In this document: piece after piece, positions 22,887-32,276 of the stretch
How the letters are laid out: every line of letters starts with the position of its first letter
Numbering within the stretch: the stretch's first letter is position 1
From: an uncultured Flavobacteriales bacterium
GTDB taxonomy: Bacteria; Bacteroidota; Bacteroidia; Flavobacteriales_D; Sanyastnellaceae
DNA length: 64,000 nucleotides
Reading direction: 5' to 3'
Assembly: GCA_937974555.1 (NCBI GenBank)
Contig: CALJKR010000049.1
Coordinates: forward strand, 1-64,000
Translations under genes and position numbers: made by a program
The notes under the pieces: generated by a model
What the model saw: the letters and a program-made list of their open reading frames with translations, nothing else
The model's database searches: none
Told to the model about the DNA's origin: nothing

Positions 22887-24095
22887 ATGATGGATACTGA
22901 CAAAACAAAAGAGGTGCTCCTTGAGGAGATACGTCAATTGCGAATTGAAAATCAATTACTCAAATCGGGAAAAGATCAATTTGCTCTTGAACGTACCATT
23001 GCTCAAAATCGTTTCCAAATGCTTTTTGAACAGTCTCCCGTGGGGATTGCTCTTGTCCTGCATGAGACAGGCGAATTTTTAGAAGTCAACAATTCTATTT
23101 TGGAATCTACAGGCTATTCAAGAGATGAATTTCTACAGTTGAGCTACTGGGATCTAACTCCTCGTGAATATGAGCAACAGGAGCTAAGACAATTGGAAAC
23201 TTTAAATAAAACGGGGCGATTTGGACCCAACTATAAAGAGTACATCAGAAATGATGGCAGTCGCTACCCCATTTCCATCAGTGGTGCTCTTTTTGTTGAC
23301 GCAGACGGCCGAAATGTCGTTTGGGGAATTATTGAAGATTTGACAGACCAGAAAAAACAAGAATCCATCATCAAAAATCAAAATGAAGAACTGATCAAAT
23401 TAAATGCATCCAAAGACAAATTCTTTTCCATCATTGCCCATGATTTAAAAAGTCCATTCAGCGCCATCATCGGTTTAAGCGATTTGTTACTTGATCGGAT
23501 TCATGCCAACGACACGGAGGGAATAGAAAGTTACGCTCAATTCATTCATCAATCCTCAAAAAAGGCTCTGGATCTGCTTCTCAATCTCATGGAATGGTCC
23601 CAAATACAAACGGGGCGTATGCGATACTACCCCGAGTATTTTAAAATTCACGAATTAAACGAAGAATGTTTAGAATTGCTCAGTTGTAATGCAGAACAAA
23701 AAAATATTATCATTCAAAGTCATATTTCACCGGAGATCATGGTGTTTGCAGATAAAGTGATGATCAGCACCGTCCTTCGCAATCTTATATCCAATGCTAT
23801 CAAATACACCCGATCTGAAGGAACCATTTCTATATCCGCTGAGGAAAGAGAAAAAGAGGTGATTATATCCATTCAAGACAATGGCATCGGTATATCACCC
23901 CAAGAATCAGTAGAGCTCTTTCAAATTGACGGGGTCCACTCAAGGCCGGGAACCGCAAAAGAAAAAGGCACTGGTTTAGGTTTGATTTTGTGCAAAGAAT
24001 TTTTAGAAAAAAACAATGGCAAAATCTGGTTGGAAAGTCAAGAAAACATTGGAACCACATTTTCATTCTCTTTACCACGGTATTTTTTGTATTGA
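22887..24095 (+). CDS. PAS-domain sensor histidine kinase
   Basis: This 402-residue protein has an N-terminal coiled coil (KEVLLEEIRQLRIENQLL), a PAS domain (about 45-155: FQMLFEQSPVGIALVLHE to VVWGIIEDLTDQ), a HisKA dimerisation helix with the phospho-accepting His in IAHDLKSPFSAIIG, and a HATPase domain with the N box NLISNAIKYTR, G1 DNGIGI and G2 KGTGLGL. No transmembrane helix is seen, so the sensor is cytoplasmic and the signal unknown. No response regulator lies beside it, making it an orphan kinase. ATG 22887 or 22890 are equivalent starts. Confidence 0.92.
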   Translation: MMDTDKTKEVLLEEIRQLRIENQLLKSGKDQFALERTIAQNRFQMLFEQSPVGIALVLHETGEFLEVNNSILESTGYSRDEFLQLSYWDLTPREYEQQELRQLETLNKTGRFGPNYKEYIRNDGSRYPISISGALFVDADGRNVVWGIIEDLTDQKKQESIIKNQNEELIKLNASKDKFFSIIAHDLKSPFSAIIGLSDLLLDRIHANDTEGIESYAQFIHQSSKKALDLLLNLMEWSQIQTGRMRYYPEYFKIHELNEECLELLSCNAEQKNIIIQSHISPEIMVFADKVMISTVLRNLISNAIKYTRSEGTISISAEEREKEVIISIQDNGIGISPQESVELFQIDGVHSRPGTAKEKGTGLGLILCKEFLEKNNGKIWLESQENIGTTFSFSLPRYFLY

Positions 24096-24161
24096 CATCG
24101 TATTGAAATGGAGTTCAAAGCTTAAAAGAACATTCTCATTCCGTTTCTCCCTTCCCCTTGT

Positions 24162-25058
24162 CTACCAGCACCATTTCACGCCGAGAGTACTTTGAACCGT
24201 AGGAAATAAATAACCGCGTGTTTCTGGTACATGGACATAATTCAGGGCGGGTCTTATCTCGGAAAAGAGATGTAAGTTCTTCAAATACTCCCGCTTTTGT
24301 CCGACTCTGAATTCAATACCCATGGGAATGTAAGCGGCGGTTGACCATCCCATTTTATTATGAAATGTCTCTCTCTGAAAATCAAAATTTGAATCATATG
24401 TACCGCTGGATGAGATTACCGTTCCTTGGGTATCTACTACACTTGTCGTCTGCCGGTGGTTCAATAGGATTTCTGTCCTTGGCGACAAATTCAAACCAGC
24501 ATTGACTCCCAAACCAGCAAATAGATTCAACCGATTATCCAAGCCTGTTGACCAAATGTGAGATAAGTCCAATTTAAGGGTGGTGGCTTTGTAATATCCA
24601 TTGGTATATTGTCTTTCAGTAGAATCGATAAAACCATATATCGAACCATTGGAACTTTGATACAGTGTATCTACTCGGAATTGACTCTCTGAGCTCGTTG
24701 AATACATGATGGTTTGAAATCCGTAGGCGGTTAATCCCGCACGCCAGGCTCTATGCTGACTCTTCTCCTGACCATCTTGCGATGATGGACGCCAACCCAT
24801 TTGGATATTAAAACTAGATGCATTCCATGAAAACATCTGCCCCATGCGTATGTCCTCGATGGAACTTGGTGGAAATAGGTTGGTAGTGGGTGCTAATTTT
24901 GAAAAATCCTCACGACTCATAATCATGGGCGAAGCACCCAATTCACCACCCATCGAAACCTGGATGTGATCAATCTTAATTTTCTTCTTGACTACTTCCT
25001 GAGCGGTGCCATTCAAAATACATCCCGCACCAAACAATATTGCGATTGATCTTTTCAT
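24162..25058 (-). CDS. Exported outer-membrane-type protein of unknown function
   Basis: This 298-residue protein has a signal peptide (AILFGAGCILNGTAQ) and alternating amphipathic strands typical of a small outer-membrane barrel (TTLKLDLSHIWSTGL, RLNLFAGLGVNAGLNLSP, AAYIPMGIEFRVG). It ends with the aromatic VQSTLGVKWCW. No named family is recognised. It is the last gene of a minus-strand group (Crp/Fnr regulator, 119-residue protein, GNAT, this one) with gaps of 25-75 bp. Confidence 0.7.
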   Translation of the reverse strand: MKRSIAILFGAGCILNGTAQEVVKKKIKIDHIQVSMGGELGASPMIMSREDFSKLAPTTNLFPPSSIEDIRMGQMFSWNASSFNIQMGWRPSSQDGQEKSQHRAWRAGLTAYGFQTIMYSTSSESQFRVDTLYQSSNGSIYGFIDSTERQYTNGYYKATTLKLDLSHIWSTGLDNRLNLFAGLGVNAGLNLSPRTEILLNHRQTTSVVDTQGTVISSSGTYDSNFDFQRETFHNKMGWSTAAYIPMGIEFRVGQKREYLKNLHLFSEIRPALNYVHVPETRGYLFPTVQSTLGVKWCW

Positions 25059-25125
25059 TATTCAAATTTTTTCACAGCTACAACGACAGGCATTTTCAAA
25101 TATTGTTCAAGTTCTGAATGCATCA

Positions 25126-25665
25126 TTACTCCCACAACAATGCGTATAGATAATCCCAGTCTACCTCATCCCCAAATAGATAACGGCTCTTGATTTCCGC
25201 CTCCTTTTGGAAACCAAACTTTTGCACCAATTTGTACGAAGCGGGATTATTGATGGCTATGAATGCCTCTACTCTTCTGAGATTCATTTCGTCTTTGGCA
25301 AAATCCAATATGGTGGCCAAGGCCTCCGACATCAATCCCTTGCGTTTGTCTTCCTCATGTTTCAAGGAATAAAAAACCTCCGCCCTGCGGTGTTGCTTGG
25401 CCCATGAATGAAAGCCACACCAACCCAAAATTCGGTTGTCCTCTTTGGTAACCAACTGAAAAAATTGAATGGTCAAGTTGTAAGTGCTGTATCCTCCCTG
25501 GTATCGGAATTGCTCCAATTCAAACTCCTCTTGGGTAGCAATACCCAAAATGGACATAATCTCTGATTGATTGCATTCCGCAAACAATTGATGGTAAGTA
25601 TCCTGATTGAAGCCCCGCAAAATCATCCGCGGGGTTTCTAATTGCACATTGAAATTCATTTTCAA
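25126..25665 (-). CDS. GNAT N-acetyltransferase, RimJ/RimL type
   Basis: This 179-residue protein has the RimJ/RimL layout: the opening VQLETPRMILRGFNQDTYHQ, a central strand ILGWCGFHSW, AEVFYSLKHEEDKRKGLMSE with the acetyl-CoA loop (a degenerate Q/RxxGxG), and the late VEAFIAINNPASYKLVQKFG. These enzymes acetylate amino termini of proteins or small amines. The substrate here cannot be told. Confidence 0.88.
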   Translation of the reverse strand: MKMNFNVQLETPRMILRGFNQDTYHQLFAECNQSEIMSILGIATQEEFELEQFRYQGGYSTYNLTIQFFQLVTKEDNRILGWCGFHSWAKQHRRAEVFYSLKHEEDKRKGLMSEALATILDFAKDEMNLRRVEAFIAINNPASYKLVQKFGFQKEAEIKSRYLFGDEVDWDYLYALLWE

Positions 25666-25690
25666 ATGTACATCATGAGGCTACTCGAAT

Positions 25691-26050
25691 TTAAGCCACA
25701 TGAATGCAACGCTTGTGGCAAAGGTTGCTGCTGAGGTCATAGACATAAATCTCCGCATACAATGCTCCATTTTTTACAAAAAGAACATCGGCGTTGAAAT
25801 GCAAAGGATATTGAATATCATCAAACAAACTAAAATCCACCACTTTGGTTTTGGCTTTGGCCGAAAGATCAAAATCGTTGCGTTTGATCACCTTGGTTTG
25901 CACATGATCCAAGACTGCCTTTATATCTGGCAAAGACATCTTGGATGACTGACAGGCACAGTGATCCGCGTTGTCTCTCACGATGATCTCAGCTGTGAAT
26001 TCATCCCACTCTTCGCTGCAAATGTGTATAAATGTATCTTTTTTCTTCAT
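25691..26050 (-). CDS. Hypothetical 119-residue cytoplasmic protein
   Basis: The frame is open from 26086, but the ATG at 26050 (MKKKDTFIHICSEEWDEF) looks like the true start. No signal peptide or membrane helix. There is a Cys/His-containing patch (DNADHCACQSS), a helix (DIKAVLDHVQTKVIK), a strand-rich end (ADVLFVKNGALYAEIYVYDL) and CHKRCIHVA at the C-terminus. I do not recognise the family. It follows the Crp/Fnr gene by 72 bp and may be under its control. Confidence 0.6.
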   Translation of the reverse strand: MKKKDTFIHICSEEWDEFTAEIIVRDNADHCACQSSKMSLPDIKAVLDHVQTKVIKRNDFDLSAKAKTKVVDFSLFDDIQYPLHFNADVLFVKNGALYAEIYVYDLSSNLCHKRCIHVA

Positions 26051-26122
26051 GTTTAAGGCGAAAAGCCTTATGCAATGATGCGACACATCATCGTTTTAAA
26101 ACGATAACAAATGTTTAGAAAG

Positions 26123-26689
26123 CTACTTTTGGTTTTTCAAACGACTGAGATGTACCGATGAAATTCCCAAATACGAAGCAATCATGTGTTGCGGAATTCG
26201 GTTGAGTATACCCGGAAAAACTTCTTCAATCTTATCGTATCGCTCTTTGGGCGTTAAAGAAAACGTTTGCTTGATTCGATCATCGTGGTAACTGAAATAT
26301 TGTTCTGCCACCAAGCGCCCCAACTTCTCCCCTTGCCGCATGTGGGCATAGCCCCAATCGATGGCTGCTCTGGGGATAACCACCACTCGGGTATCTTCTA
26401 AGGCTTGGAGCGAATAATGCGCAGGTTGCATTCTGAGATAACTGGCATAGTCCGCGATGAACTGTCCCTCCGTAGCAAAGTGGAAAGTATGCTCTGCACC
26501 CTTGCTGTCATTGATTAACACCCGAATTAATCCCTTTTCGATAAAAAAAACCTCTTCAGGCACACGGTTGGCCTCTGCCAGAAAAGTACTCTTCTTGAAT
26601 TCTTGAATTCGAATTTGACTGGCAAACCCATCCCATTCCTTTGGGGTGTAATCAATGATTTGCGATACGATGAATTTAAAAAACTCCAT
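26123..26689 (-). CDS. Crp/Fnr family transcriptional regulator
   Basis: This 188-residue protein has an N-terminal cyclic-nucleotide-binding-like barrel (KKSTFLAEANRVPEEVFFIE, EGQFIADYASYL) and a C-terminal HTH with IASYLGISSVHLSRLKNQK. It lacks the cysteines of Fnr and the full Arg/Glu set for cAMP, as is usual for the many Bacteroidota members of this class. It heads a minus-strand group of four genes. Effector unknown. Confidence 0.88.
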   Translation of the reverse strand: MEFFKFIVSQIIDYTPKEWDGFASQIRIQEFKKSTFLAEANRVPEEVFFIEKGLIRVLINDSKGAEHTFHFATEGQFIADYASYLRMQPAHYSLQALEDTRVVVIPRAAIDWGYAHMRQGEKLGRLVAEQYFSYHDDRIKQTFSLTPKERYDKIEEVFPGILNRIPQHMIASYLGISSVHLSRLKNQK

Positions 26690-26816
26690 AAATCAACTGT
26701 GCCTCAAAAATAACATTGCACCCCCATTCCACAAATCGCAAACACAAAAAAATAATATCACAAAAAAAATAATATCCAGCAATGACAAGGGATTGAGCTA
26801 CAAAATAAAAAAACAT

Positions 26817-26848
26817 TTTGAAATTCAATTTCTGTAACTGTAACTTTG
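26817..26848 (+). promoter_or_regulatory. Bacteroidota-type promoter of the S-box operon
   Basis: TTTG at 26817-26820 and TAACTTTG at 26841-26848 with a 20-base spacer match the consensus closely. The riboswitch begins about 23 bases downstream. Confidence 0.75.
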
Positions 26849-26870
26849 CAGCGCGTTCTTTACATCATAA

Positions 26871-26975
26871 TCTTATCAAGAAAGACGGAGGGATTTGACC
26901 CGCAGATGTCTTACCAACCTATCATCGGCAGATGAAAAAGGTGGTACGTTCAACCTCGAAAGAGGACAGATAAGT
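26871..26975 (+). ncRNA. SAM-I (S-box) riboswitch
   Basis: The closing helix P1 is CTTATC (26872-26877) with GATAAG (26969-26974). Between them are the S-box core AGACGGAGGGATTTGACCC, the P2 partner GTCTT followed by ACCAACC, the P3 hairpin CATC-GGCA-GATG, the strand GGTGGTACGTTCAACC and the P4 hairpin CCTC-GAAA-GAGG. These are the hallmark elements of the S-box leader that binds S-adenosylmethionine. It lies between a consensus promoter and a trans-sulfuration gene. The expression platform in 26976-27114 has no obvious T-run terminator, so control may be translational or use a weak terminator. Confidence 0.9.
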
Positions 26976-27114
26976 TGGCTCAGCATTTATTTTATTCGCG
27001 ATACAAATGATGCTCTTCTGACTTGTCGGAGGGGTGCTTTGCAGCGCTGTTCCGGGAAGTTATCCAATGTTTTTCTTGATGGACTGATGTGAATCGCCCT
27101 AAAAAAACAAGAAA

Positions 27115-28293
27115 ATGAAAGAACAAACATTGTGTATTCACAGCATCCCTGTAGATCCGCTGACTGGCGCCGTTTCTACCCCCATTTACCAAACCTCCAC
27201 TTTTGTACAAAGTGAACCCGGTGTTCACAAAGGTTTCGATTACGCCCGATCCAATAATCCGACGCGGCAAACTTTGGAGAACCTCATTGCTCAAATTGAA
27301 GAAGGAGACAAGGGTTTTGCCTTTGCCAGTGGATTGGCCGCCATTGATAGCGTATTGAAACTGCTGAAATCAGGCGATCAAATCCTCGCTGTAGACGACA
27401 TCTATGGCGGCGCATTTCGCCTATTCACCCATGTCTATGAAAAATTTGGCATCACCGTCAAATATGTCGACACCACGGATGCTGAAAACGTGCGTTCCGC
27501 CATTGAAAGCCAAACCAAGCTCATTTGGGTCGAAACACCCACCAATCCTACATTGAAAATTTCCGACATCGAAGCCATAGGTAAAATTGCATCGGAAAAC
27601 AATATCCTATTCTGCGTAGACAATACTTTTGCATCTCCCGCGGCGCAGAAACCATTGACTTTGGGAGCAGATATTGTGGTTCACTCTGCCACCAAATATT
27701 TAGGTGGACATAGCGATCTTATCGCAGGATTGGTGGTGACCAAGAGCCCTGAACTCAGTGCCAAAATCAAATTCATTCAAAATGCGTCGGGAGGAATATT
27801 GGCTCCCTTTGACAGTTGGCTGGTCATTCGCGGAATCGAAACTTTGCACTTACGCATCCAGCAGCATAGTCGCTCTGCACAGCGAATTGCTGAGTTTTTG
27901 TTGGAGCAACCTGAAATTAAAAACGTGTATTATCCAGGATTGCCTTCCCATCCCAACCACAACATCGCCAAAAAGCAACAAAAATATTTTGGCGGTATCA
28001 TCAGCTTCGACCTACTGGTGGACGAAAAGAAATTTGCGTCCCAAATCGTTACCCAAACCCGACTTTTCAAATTGGCTGAGAGTTTAGGTGGCGTTAAATC
28101 GCTCATCTGCCTTCCCAGCGAGATGACACACAAATCCATACCTCGGGAAAAAAGACAAGCCAGTGGCGTGAGCGATAGCCTCATTCGCCTTTCCGTGGGA
28201 CTGGAAGACCCAGAGGACTTGATACAAGATCTAAAGCAAGCCCTAGCACAAATCAAAATCGTAAGAAACTACAATAAAGTTTTAGCACAATGA
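27115..28293 (+). CDS. metB: Trans-sulfuration PLP enzyme (cystathionine gamma-synthase/homocysteine synthase type)
   Basis: PLP enzyme of 392 residues. Seen: STPIYQTSTFVQ, the PLP-phosphate segment ASGLAAIDSVL, CVDNTFASPAAQKP with the Asp that binds the pyridine nitrogen, and the Schiff-base lysine in HSATKYLGGHSDLIAG. The C-terminal SLGGVKSLICLPSEMTH contacts the substrate. The family joins sulfur to an activated homoserine in methionine synthesis or runs the reverse reactions. The upstream SAM riboswitch and downstream homoserine dehydrogenase point to methionine synthesis. Whether it forms cystathionine or homocysteine directly cannot be decided. The stop overlaps the next ATG by 4 bp. 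Confidence 0.9.
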   Translation: MKEQTLCIHSIPVDPLTGAVSTPIYQTSTFVQSEPGVHKGFDYARSNNPTRQTLENLIAQIEEGDKGFAFASGLAAIDSVLKLLKSGDQILAVDDIYGGAFRLFTHVYEKFGITVKYVDTTDAENVRSAIESQTKLIWVETPTNPTLKISDIEAIGKIASENNILFCVDNTFASPAAQKPLTLGADIVVHSATKYLGGHSDLIAGLVVTKSPELSAKIKFIQNASGGILAPFDSWLVIRGIETLHLRIQQHSRSAQRIAEFLLEQPEIKNVYYPGLPSHPNHNIAKKQQKYFGGIISFDLLVDEKKFASQIVTQTRLFKLAESLGGVKSLICLPSEMTHKSIPREKRQASGVSDSLIRLSVGLEDPEDLIQDLKQALAQIKIVRNYNKVLAQ

Positions 28294-29486
28294 GCAGACA
28301 GCAATTAACCCTGGGCGTATTTGGATTTGGATGCGTTGGCTATGGACTTTGGCAAGTATTGGAAAAAACCCCTGGCCTCAAAGCACAAATAAAGAAAATT
28401 GGTGTAAAAAACAAAGACAAAAAACGCCCGTTTGAAGGCGCACCCCTTACCTTCAATCCCGACGACATCTTGTTGGATCCAGAAATCAATCTTGTTGTAG
28501 AACTCATCGACGACAGTGAAGCCGCCTTTGACATTGTCAAGCGTGCCCTGCAGCAGCGCAAAGCCGTAGTGAGTGCCAACAAGAAAATGATCGCAGAACA
28601 TCTGGATGAATTGATCGAATTGCAGGAAAAATACCAAACGCCCTTGCTATATGAAGCCGCGGTATGCGCGAGTATACCCATCATTCGCAACTTGGAGGAG
28701 TATTACGACAATGATCTATTGGAGAGAATCGAAGGCATCGTCAATGGATCCACCAATTACATCTTGACCCAAATCAGTGCACACAAAATCCCTTACGAAC
28801 AAGCCCTATTGGAAGCCCAAGAAAAAGGCTTTGCAGAGAGCAACCCCAAGTTGGATGTTGAAGGGTGGGATTCCAAATACAAGCTCATCTTGCTCATCGC
28901 GCATGCATTTGGAACCACCCTTCCTCCAGCGTCCATCTATCATTTTGGAATTGAAAGATTGGGAAGGCAAGCATTTGAATATGCGCAAGAAAAGGGATTG
29001 GAGATCAAATTGATTGCATCCGCCCAAAAAATAGACGACCAAAAATTGAATGCCTGGGTAATTCCACAATTTGTATTGAAAGACCAATTGCTTGGACAAG
29101 TAAAAAATGAATACAATGGTGTAAGGACCCAAACATGCTTTTCAGAAAATCAATTTTTCTTGGGCAAAGGCGCGGGCGCCTATCCCACCGCATCGGCAGT
29201 GATATCCGATATCTCGGCCCTTTCCTATCAATATCGCTACGAATACAAAAAGCGGAAACAAGCCATCGGCTTTGAAATAGACAACACCCGCAATGTTCAT
29301 GTTTTCATTCAAGCACAAACGGATGATTTGACCAAGGTAGCCTCATACTTTCACACCCTGGATGTTAGTCATCTATCCGACGAAGGCGGTTACTTGATTG
29401 GATACATCCCATTACAACAACTGTGGAATCTATACCAAACATTGCCCATTGCGGTGGTGATGATGGGTGAGGGGATGAGGGGATGA
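28290..29486 (+). CDS. hom: Homoserine dehydrogenase
   Basis: NAD(P)-dependent reduction of aspartate semialdehyde to homoserine. The 398 residues contain the Rossmann loop GVFGFGCVGYGLWQVL, VVSANKKMIAEH, the catalytic region YEAAVCASIPIIRNLEEYY, GIVNGSTNYILTQIS and the Lys/Asp-containing LDVEGWDSKYKLILL. A C-terminal regulatory part contains VHVFIQAQTDDLTKVASYF. It lacks a fused aspartokinase. It overlaps metB (ATGA) and so is under the S-box riboswitch. The last codons lie in a (A/G)TGAGGGG tandem repeat. Confidence 0.9.
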   Translation: MSRQQLTLGVFGFGCVGYGLWQVLEKTPGLKAQIKKIGVKNKDKKRPFEGAPLTFNPDDILLDPEINLVVELIDDSEAAFDIVKRALQQRKAVVSANKKMIAEHLDELIELQEKYQTPLLYEAAVCASIPIIRNLEEYYDNDLLERIEGIVNGSTNYILTQISAHKIPYEQALLEAQEKGFAESNPKLDVEGWDSKYKLILLIAHAFGTTLPPASIYHFGIERLGRQAFEYAQEKGLEIKLIASAQKIDDQKLNAWVIPQFVLKDQLLGQVKNEYNGVRTQTCFSENQFFLGKGAGAYPTASAVISDISALSYQYRYEYKKRKQAIGFEIDNTRNVHVFIQAQTDDLTKVASYFHTLDVSHLSDEGGYLIGYIPLQQLWNLYQTLPIAVVMMGEGMRG

Positions 29487-29541
29487 GGGGATTTGCAGAG
29501 GCATTTCATTTCGACACAACATGGAAAGTTCATGGATTTTT

Positions 29542-29994
29542 TCACAACAATGCTTCTATCTGCCCACTGACCTTTCCCCAAGCAAATGCCTCTCCCTGGC
29601 GTTTCTTGAGCAAGGCTTGCCCCACCGGTGATGCCGCGCTGATGGCCCAAATGGTGATTCCATTGATCTCTATTTTCCCAAAACCCGTTGTTACATAATA
29701 CCATCCATTGGTGGCTTTGACCAAACTTCCGGGCACCACCTGTATCGTCGTGTCCATTAATCCTGGCGCACTTCGTGACAACTCTTGCATTTGACGATCA
29801 TGCTCCTCGCGTTGCCTACTCCACTGCTCCATTTCCAAATGAACCATGGCCGTGCCTGTCTCATGTTTGTCCCCTGCTGAACTCTTGCCCTCTTGTTGAT
29901 TGCTCTCCTGCAAAGATTGCCAAGCGGCCAGCAATTCCGCACCCCGGGCTTCCAGCCTGCGCAACAATTCGTGGTATACCTGTTCTTTATTCAT
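29542..29994 (-). CDS. GreA/GreB C-terminal-like domain protein
   Basis: This 150-residue protein has a helical N-terminal half (YHELLRRLEARGAELLAAWQ, MEQWSRQREEHDRQM) and a C-terminal FKBP-like part (GSLVKATNGWYYVTTGFGKI, ISAASPVGQALLKKRQGEAF). The end matches the transcript-cleavage-factor C-terminal domain. Such proteins are frequently misannotated as 3-oxoacyl-ACP synthase in Bacteroidota. Whether it binds RNA polymerase like GreA or Rnk is unknown. It lies downstream of pyrC on the same strand, 96 bp away. Confidence 0.75.
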   Translation of the reverse strand: MNKEQVYHELLRRLEARGAELLAAWQSLQESNQQEGKSSAGDKHETGTAMVHLEMEQWSRQREEHDRQMQELSRSAPGLMDTTIQVVPGSLVKATNGWYYVTTGFGKIEINGITIWAISAASPVGQALLKKRQGEAFAWGKVSGQIEALL

Positions 29995-30090
29995 TGGATG
30001 TTGGCGCCATTTCCCGCTATCCGCTTCAATCCTGCTGCGCAGGGATTTCCGCTACTATCGGGGGCGCATAGATCACAAATCTACTGCACT

Positions 30091-31413
30091 TCACTTGATC
30101 GCTGTCCCCATGGGACGGCAATCGTTATCAAAAGAAACTCCATTGACCCAAGTGCGCTTGATCTGACCTTGAAAAACCATTCCCTCCAACGGAGACCATC
30201 CACATTTGTACATCAATCGCTCTTTATTAACGACCGTTCTTTTTTCCATATCCACCAGCACAAGGTCAGCATAATATCCTTCTCTAATGAATCCACGTTT
30301 CTCGATACCGAGGAGTAATGCAGGATTGTGACACATTTTCTGAACCAATTTGGGCAAACTCAATTTCCCTTGGCTAACAAAATCCAACATCACCTGCAAC
30401 CCATGCTGAATCATCGGTGCTCCGGACATGGACTGTAAATAAGGTTTTTGCTTCTCCTCCCATACATGCGGAGCATGATCCGTTGTAATCAAATCTATCC
30501 GATCATCCAATAAAGCTTGCCAGAGCTCCGCTCGATCCTCGGCTGTTTTTATCGATGGGTTCCACTTGATTTTGGCTCCCAATCTCTCATAATCCGCATC
30601 ACAAAATAACAGATTCTGTACACAGACTTCGGTCGTAATTCTCTTGGTCGTAACATCTGGGTTGGCCTCAAACAATACCGTTTCCATTCCACTGGTCAGA
30701 TGAAAAACATGCAACCGTCCTCCTGTATTCCTAGCTATTTCCACACAACGTTTTGAAGCAGTAAAGCAAGCCTCCGCGGATCGTATCCAATGGTGATGGG
30801 AAAAATCTATTTCACGGCCATGTTCCTGGATATATTGAGCGATACTTTCTTCAATCATCTTCTCGTCCTCACAGTGTAAAGCAACAATCTTGTTCGGGAA
30901 TCGCCTAAAAATCTCGGACAACTCTAGAGGGAATTGACACAATAAATTTCCAGGTCCAGTAAAATAAAGTCCGTCGTCCGTTAAGGCCAACACACCATCC
31001 AAATCCTCTTCAGACCATTCTCTCCAGTTGTCTTTGGTTAACCCCAATAAAAATCCATAGTTGCAGTAGGCCCTGTTTTCTGCTCTCTGGTATTTGTCTT
31101 TCAATATTGAAAGGGAAGTCGTATTGGGCAATGTATTGGGCATATCGATAATCGTCGTGACCCCGCCCACAACGGCTGCTTTTGATTCACTGATCAAGTC
31201 TCCTTTTCTCGTCAATCCCGGATCTCTAAAGTGAACCTGGGCATCGATGACACCCGGCATTAAAATCAATCCAGATGCGTCATAAATTTCTTCGGCCTCT
31301 ATATTATTCAGATGGCCTATGGATTTTATCCATTGGCCCTCTAACAGGACATCGCATACACTAACGCCATCACCTTGGACAACCTGAGCATTTCTAATGA
31401 GTGTTCTTTTCAT
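30091..31413 (-). CDS. pyrC: Dihydroorotase
   Basis: Zinc amidohydrolase that closes carbamoyl-aspartate to dihydroorotate in pyrimidine synthesis. The 440 residues show the amidohydrolase start LMPGVIDAQVHFRDPG, the VVGGVTTIIDMPNT segment, the metal His in VALHCEDE and in RLHVFHLTS, and the catalytic Asp in DLITTDHAPH. The usual HxH reads QVH here, which I recall as normal for the Bacteroidota form. It lies 2 bp after the DUF6671 gene and is probably co-transcribed with it. Confidence 0.9.
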   Translation of the reverse strand: MKRTLIRNAQVVQGDGVSVCDVLLEGQWIKSIGHLNNIEAEEIYDASGLILMPGVIDAQVHFRDPGLTRKGDLISESKAAVVGGVTTIIDMPNTLPNTTSLSILKDKYQRAENRAYCNYGFLLGLTKDNWREWSEEDLDGVLALTDDGLYFTGPGNLLCQFPLELSEIFRRFPNKIVALHCEDEKMIEESIAQYIQEHGREIDFSHHHWIRSAEACFTASKRCVEIARNTGGRLHVFHLTSGMETVLFEANPDVTTKRITTEVCVQNLLFCDADYERLGAKIKWNPSIKTAEDRAELWQALLDDRIDLITTDHAPHVWEEKQKPYLQSMSGAPMIQHGLQVMLDFVSQGKLSLPKLVQKMCHNPALLLGIEKRGFIREGYYADLVLVDMEKRTVVNKERLMYKCGWSPLEGMVFQGQIKRTWVNGVSFDNDCRPMGTAIK

Positions 31414-31415
31414 TT

Positions 31416-32276
31416 TTAGGGATTACAAAAATCACAATACATGGGGTCCTCATCTTTTTTATCGTGGGGATAAAAGACATCGCTTGAATACTCACAATGA
31501 CAGCACGCATGAACAATTTTCAAAGTGGAATTCGTAGGCCTATTGCACAACCTGCAAGGAAGCCCTGAAACAGCCTGTGATACACCAAAACCGGGGAAGT
31601 TGCATTCAGGGCATTGCGACAAAATACGCTTGATTAGTTTTTCTGCGGCCTCACCAATCACCTGCATTCTTGTAGGATTGTTCATGGCGCGCATATCGGT
31701 TTCTATATACACCTTGCCATGGGATTCAATGATCGGGATACAGATTTTCATTAAATCATCCCAATCACGAATACCTTTCGTCATCTTGCTAAAATCATGT
31801 TGACCAACACGGGCAATTAACGCGTGCTCTGGAAACTTTACTTTTTTCGCAAAGCTCTCTATACCCTGCGGACCATCGCAATAGGCAGCATCAAAATTGG
31901 TAGAAAGACTTATCACGCGTTCCACAAACTCCCAATCATTTTTACGATCCTTCATCATCACCCATTCCTCATCGGCATAGGCAAAAAATGCCGCAGGATG
32001 CGGTCCAAAAGATCCTTCACTGGCAATAGCCAAATCCAATTGATACATATCCATGGCTCGTTCGCATTTCTCTCTGAGCACGTCGACAACTTCACCCTTC
32101 CTCTCAATTTCACCGGAAAAAGTTCCCAAGGCATCTGTATCATAATGGGAAGGGTAAAAAATTTGACATTCTAATTTTTCTCTAATGAATGGAGCCATGG
32201 CAACATCCTTGTTGTGCTGAGAAGCGATTAATACCGTTCTTCCTTTAAAAAATTCAATAGCCTGCATTTTCTTCAT
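31416..32276 (-). CDS. DUF6671 family protein with C-terminal zinc-ribbon-like cysteines
   Basis: This 286-residue protein runs from ATG 32276 (MKKMQAIEFFKGRTVLIASQ). The longer frame from 32399 adds no recognisable sequence. The N-terminal two thirds hold conserved blocks RTVLIASQHNKDVAMAPF, LAIASEGSFGPHPAAFFAY and ARVGQHDFSKMTKGI. The C-terminus has cysteine pairs (CPECNFPGF, LPCRLCNRPT, CCHCEYSS, MYCDFCNP), like a double zinc ribbon. This matches the DUF6671 description. No activity is known. It sits immediately upstream of pyrC. Confidence 0.8.
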   Translation of the reverse strand: MKKMQAIEFFKGRTVLIASQHNKDVAMAPFIREKLECQIFYPSHYDTDALGTFSGEIERKGEVVDVLREKCERAMDMYQLDLAIASEGSFGPHPAAFFAYADEEWVMMKDRKNDWEFVERVISLSTNFDAAYCDGPQGIESFAKKVKFPEHALIARVGQHDFSKMTKGIRDWDDLMKICIPIIESHGKVYIETDMRAMNNPTRMQVIGEAAEKLIKRILSQCPECNFPGFGVSQAVSGLPCRLCNRPTNSTLKIVHACCHCEYSSDVFYPHDKKDEDPMYCDFCNP

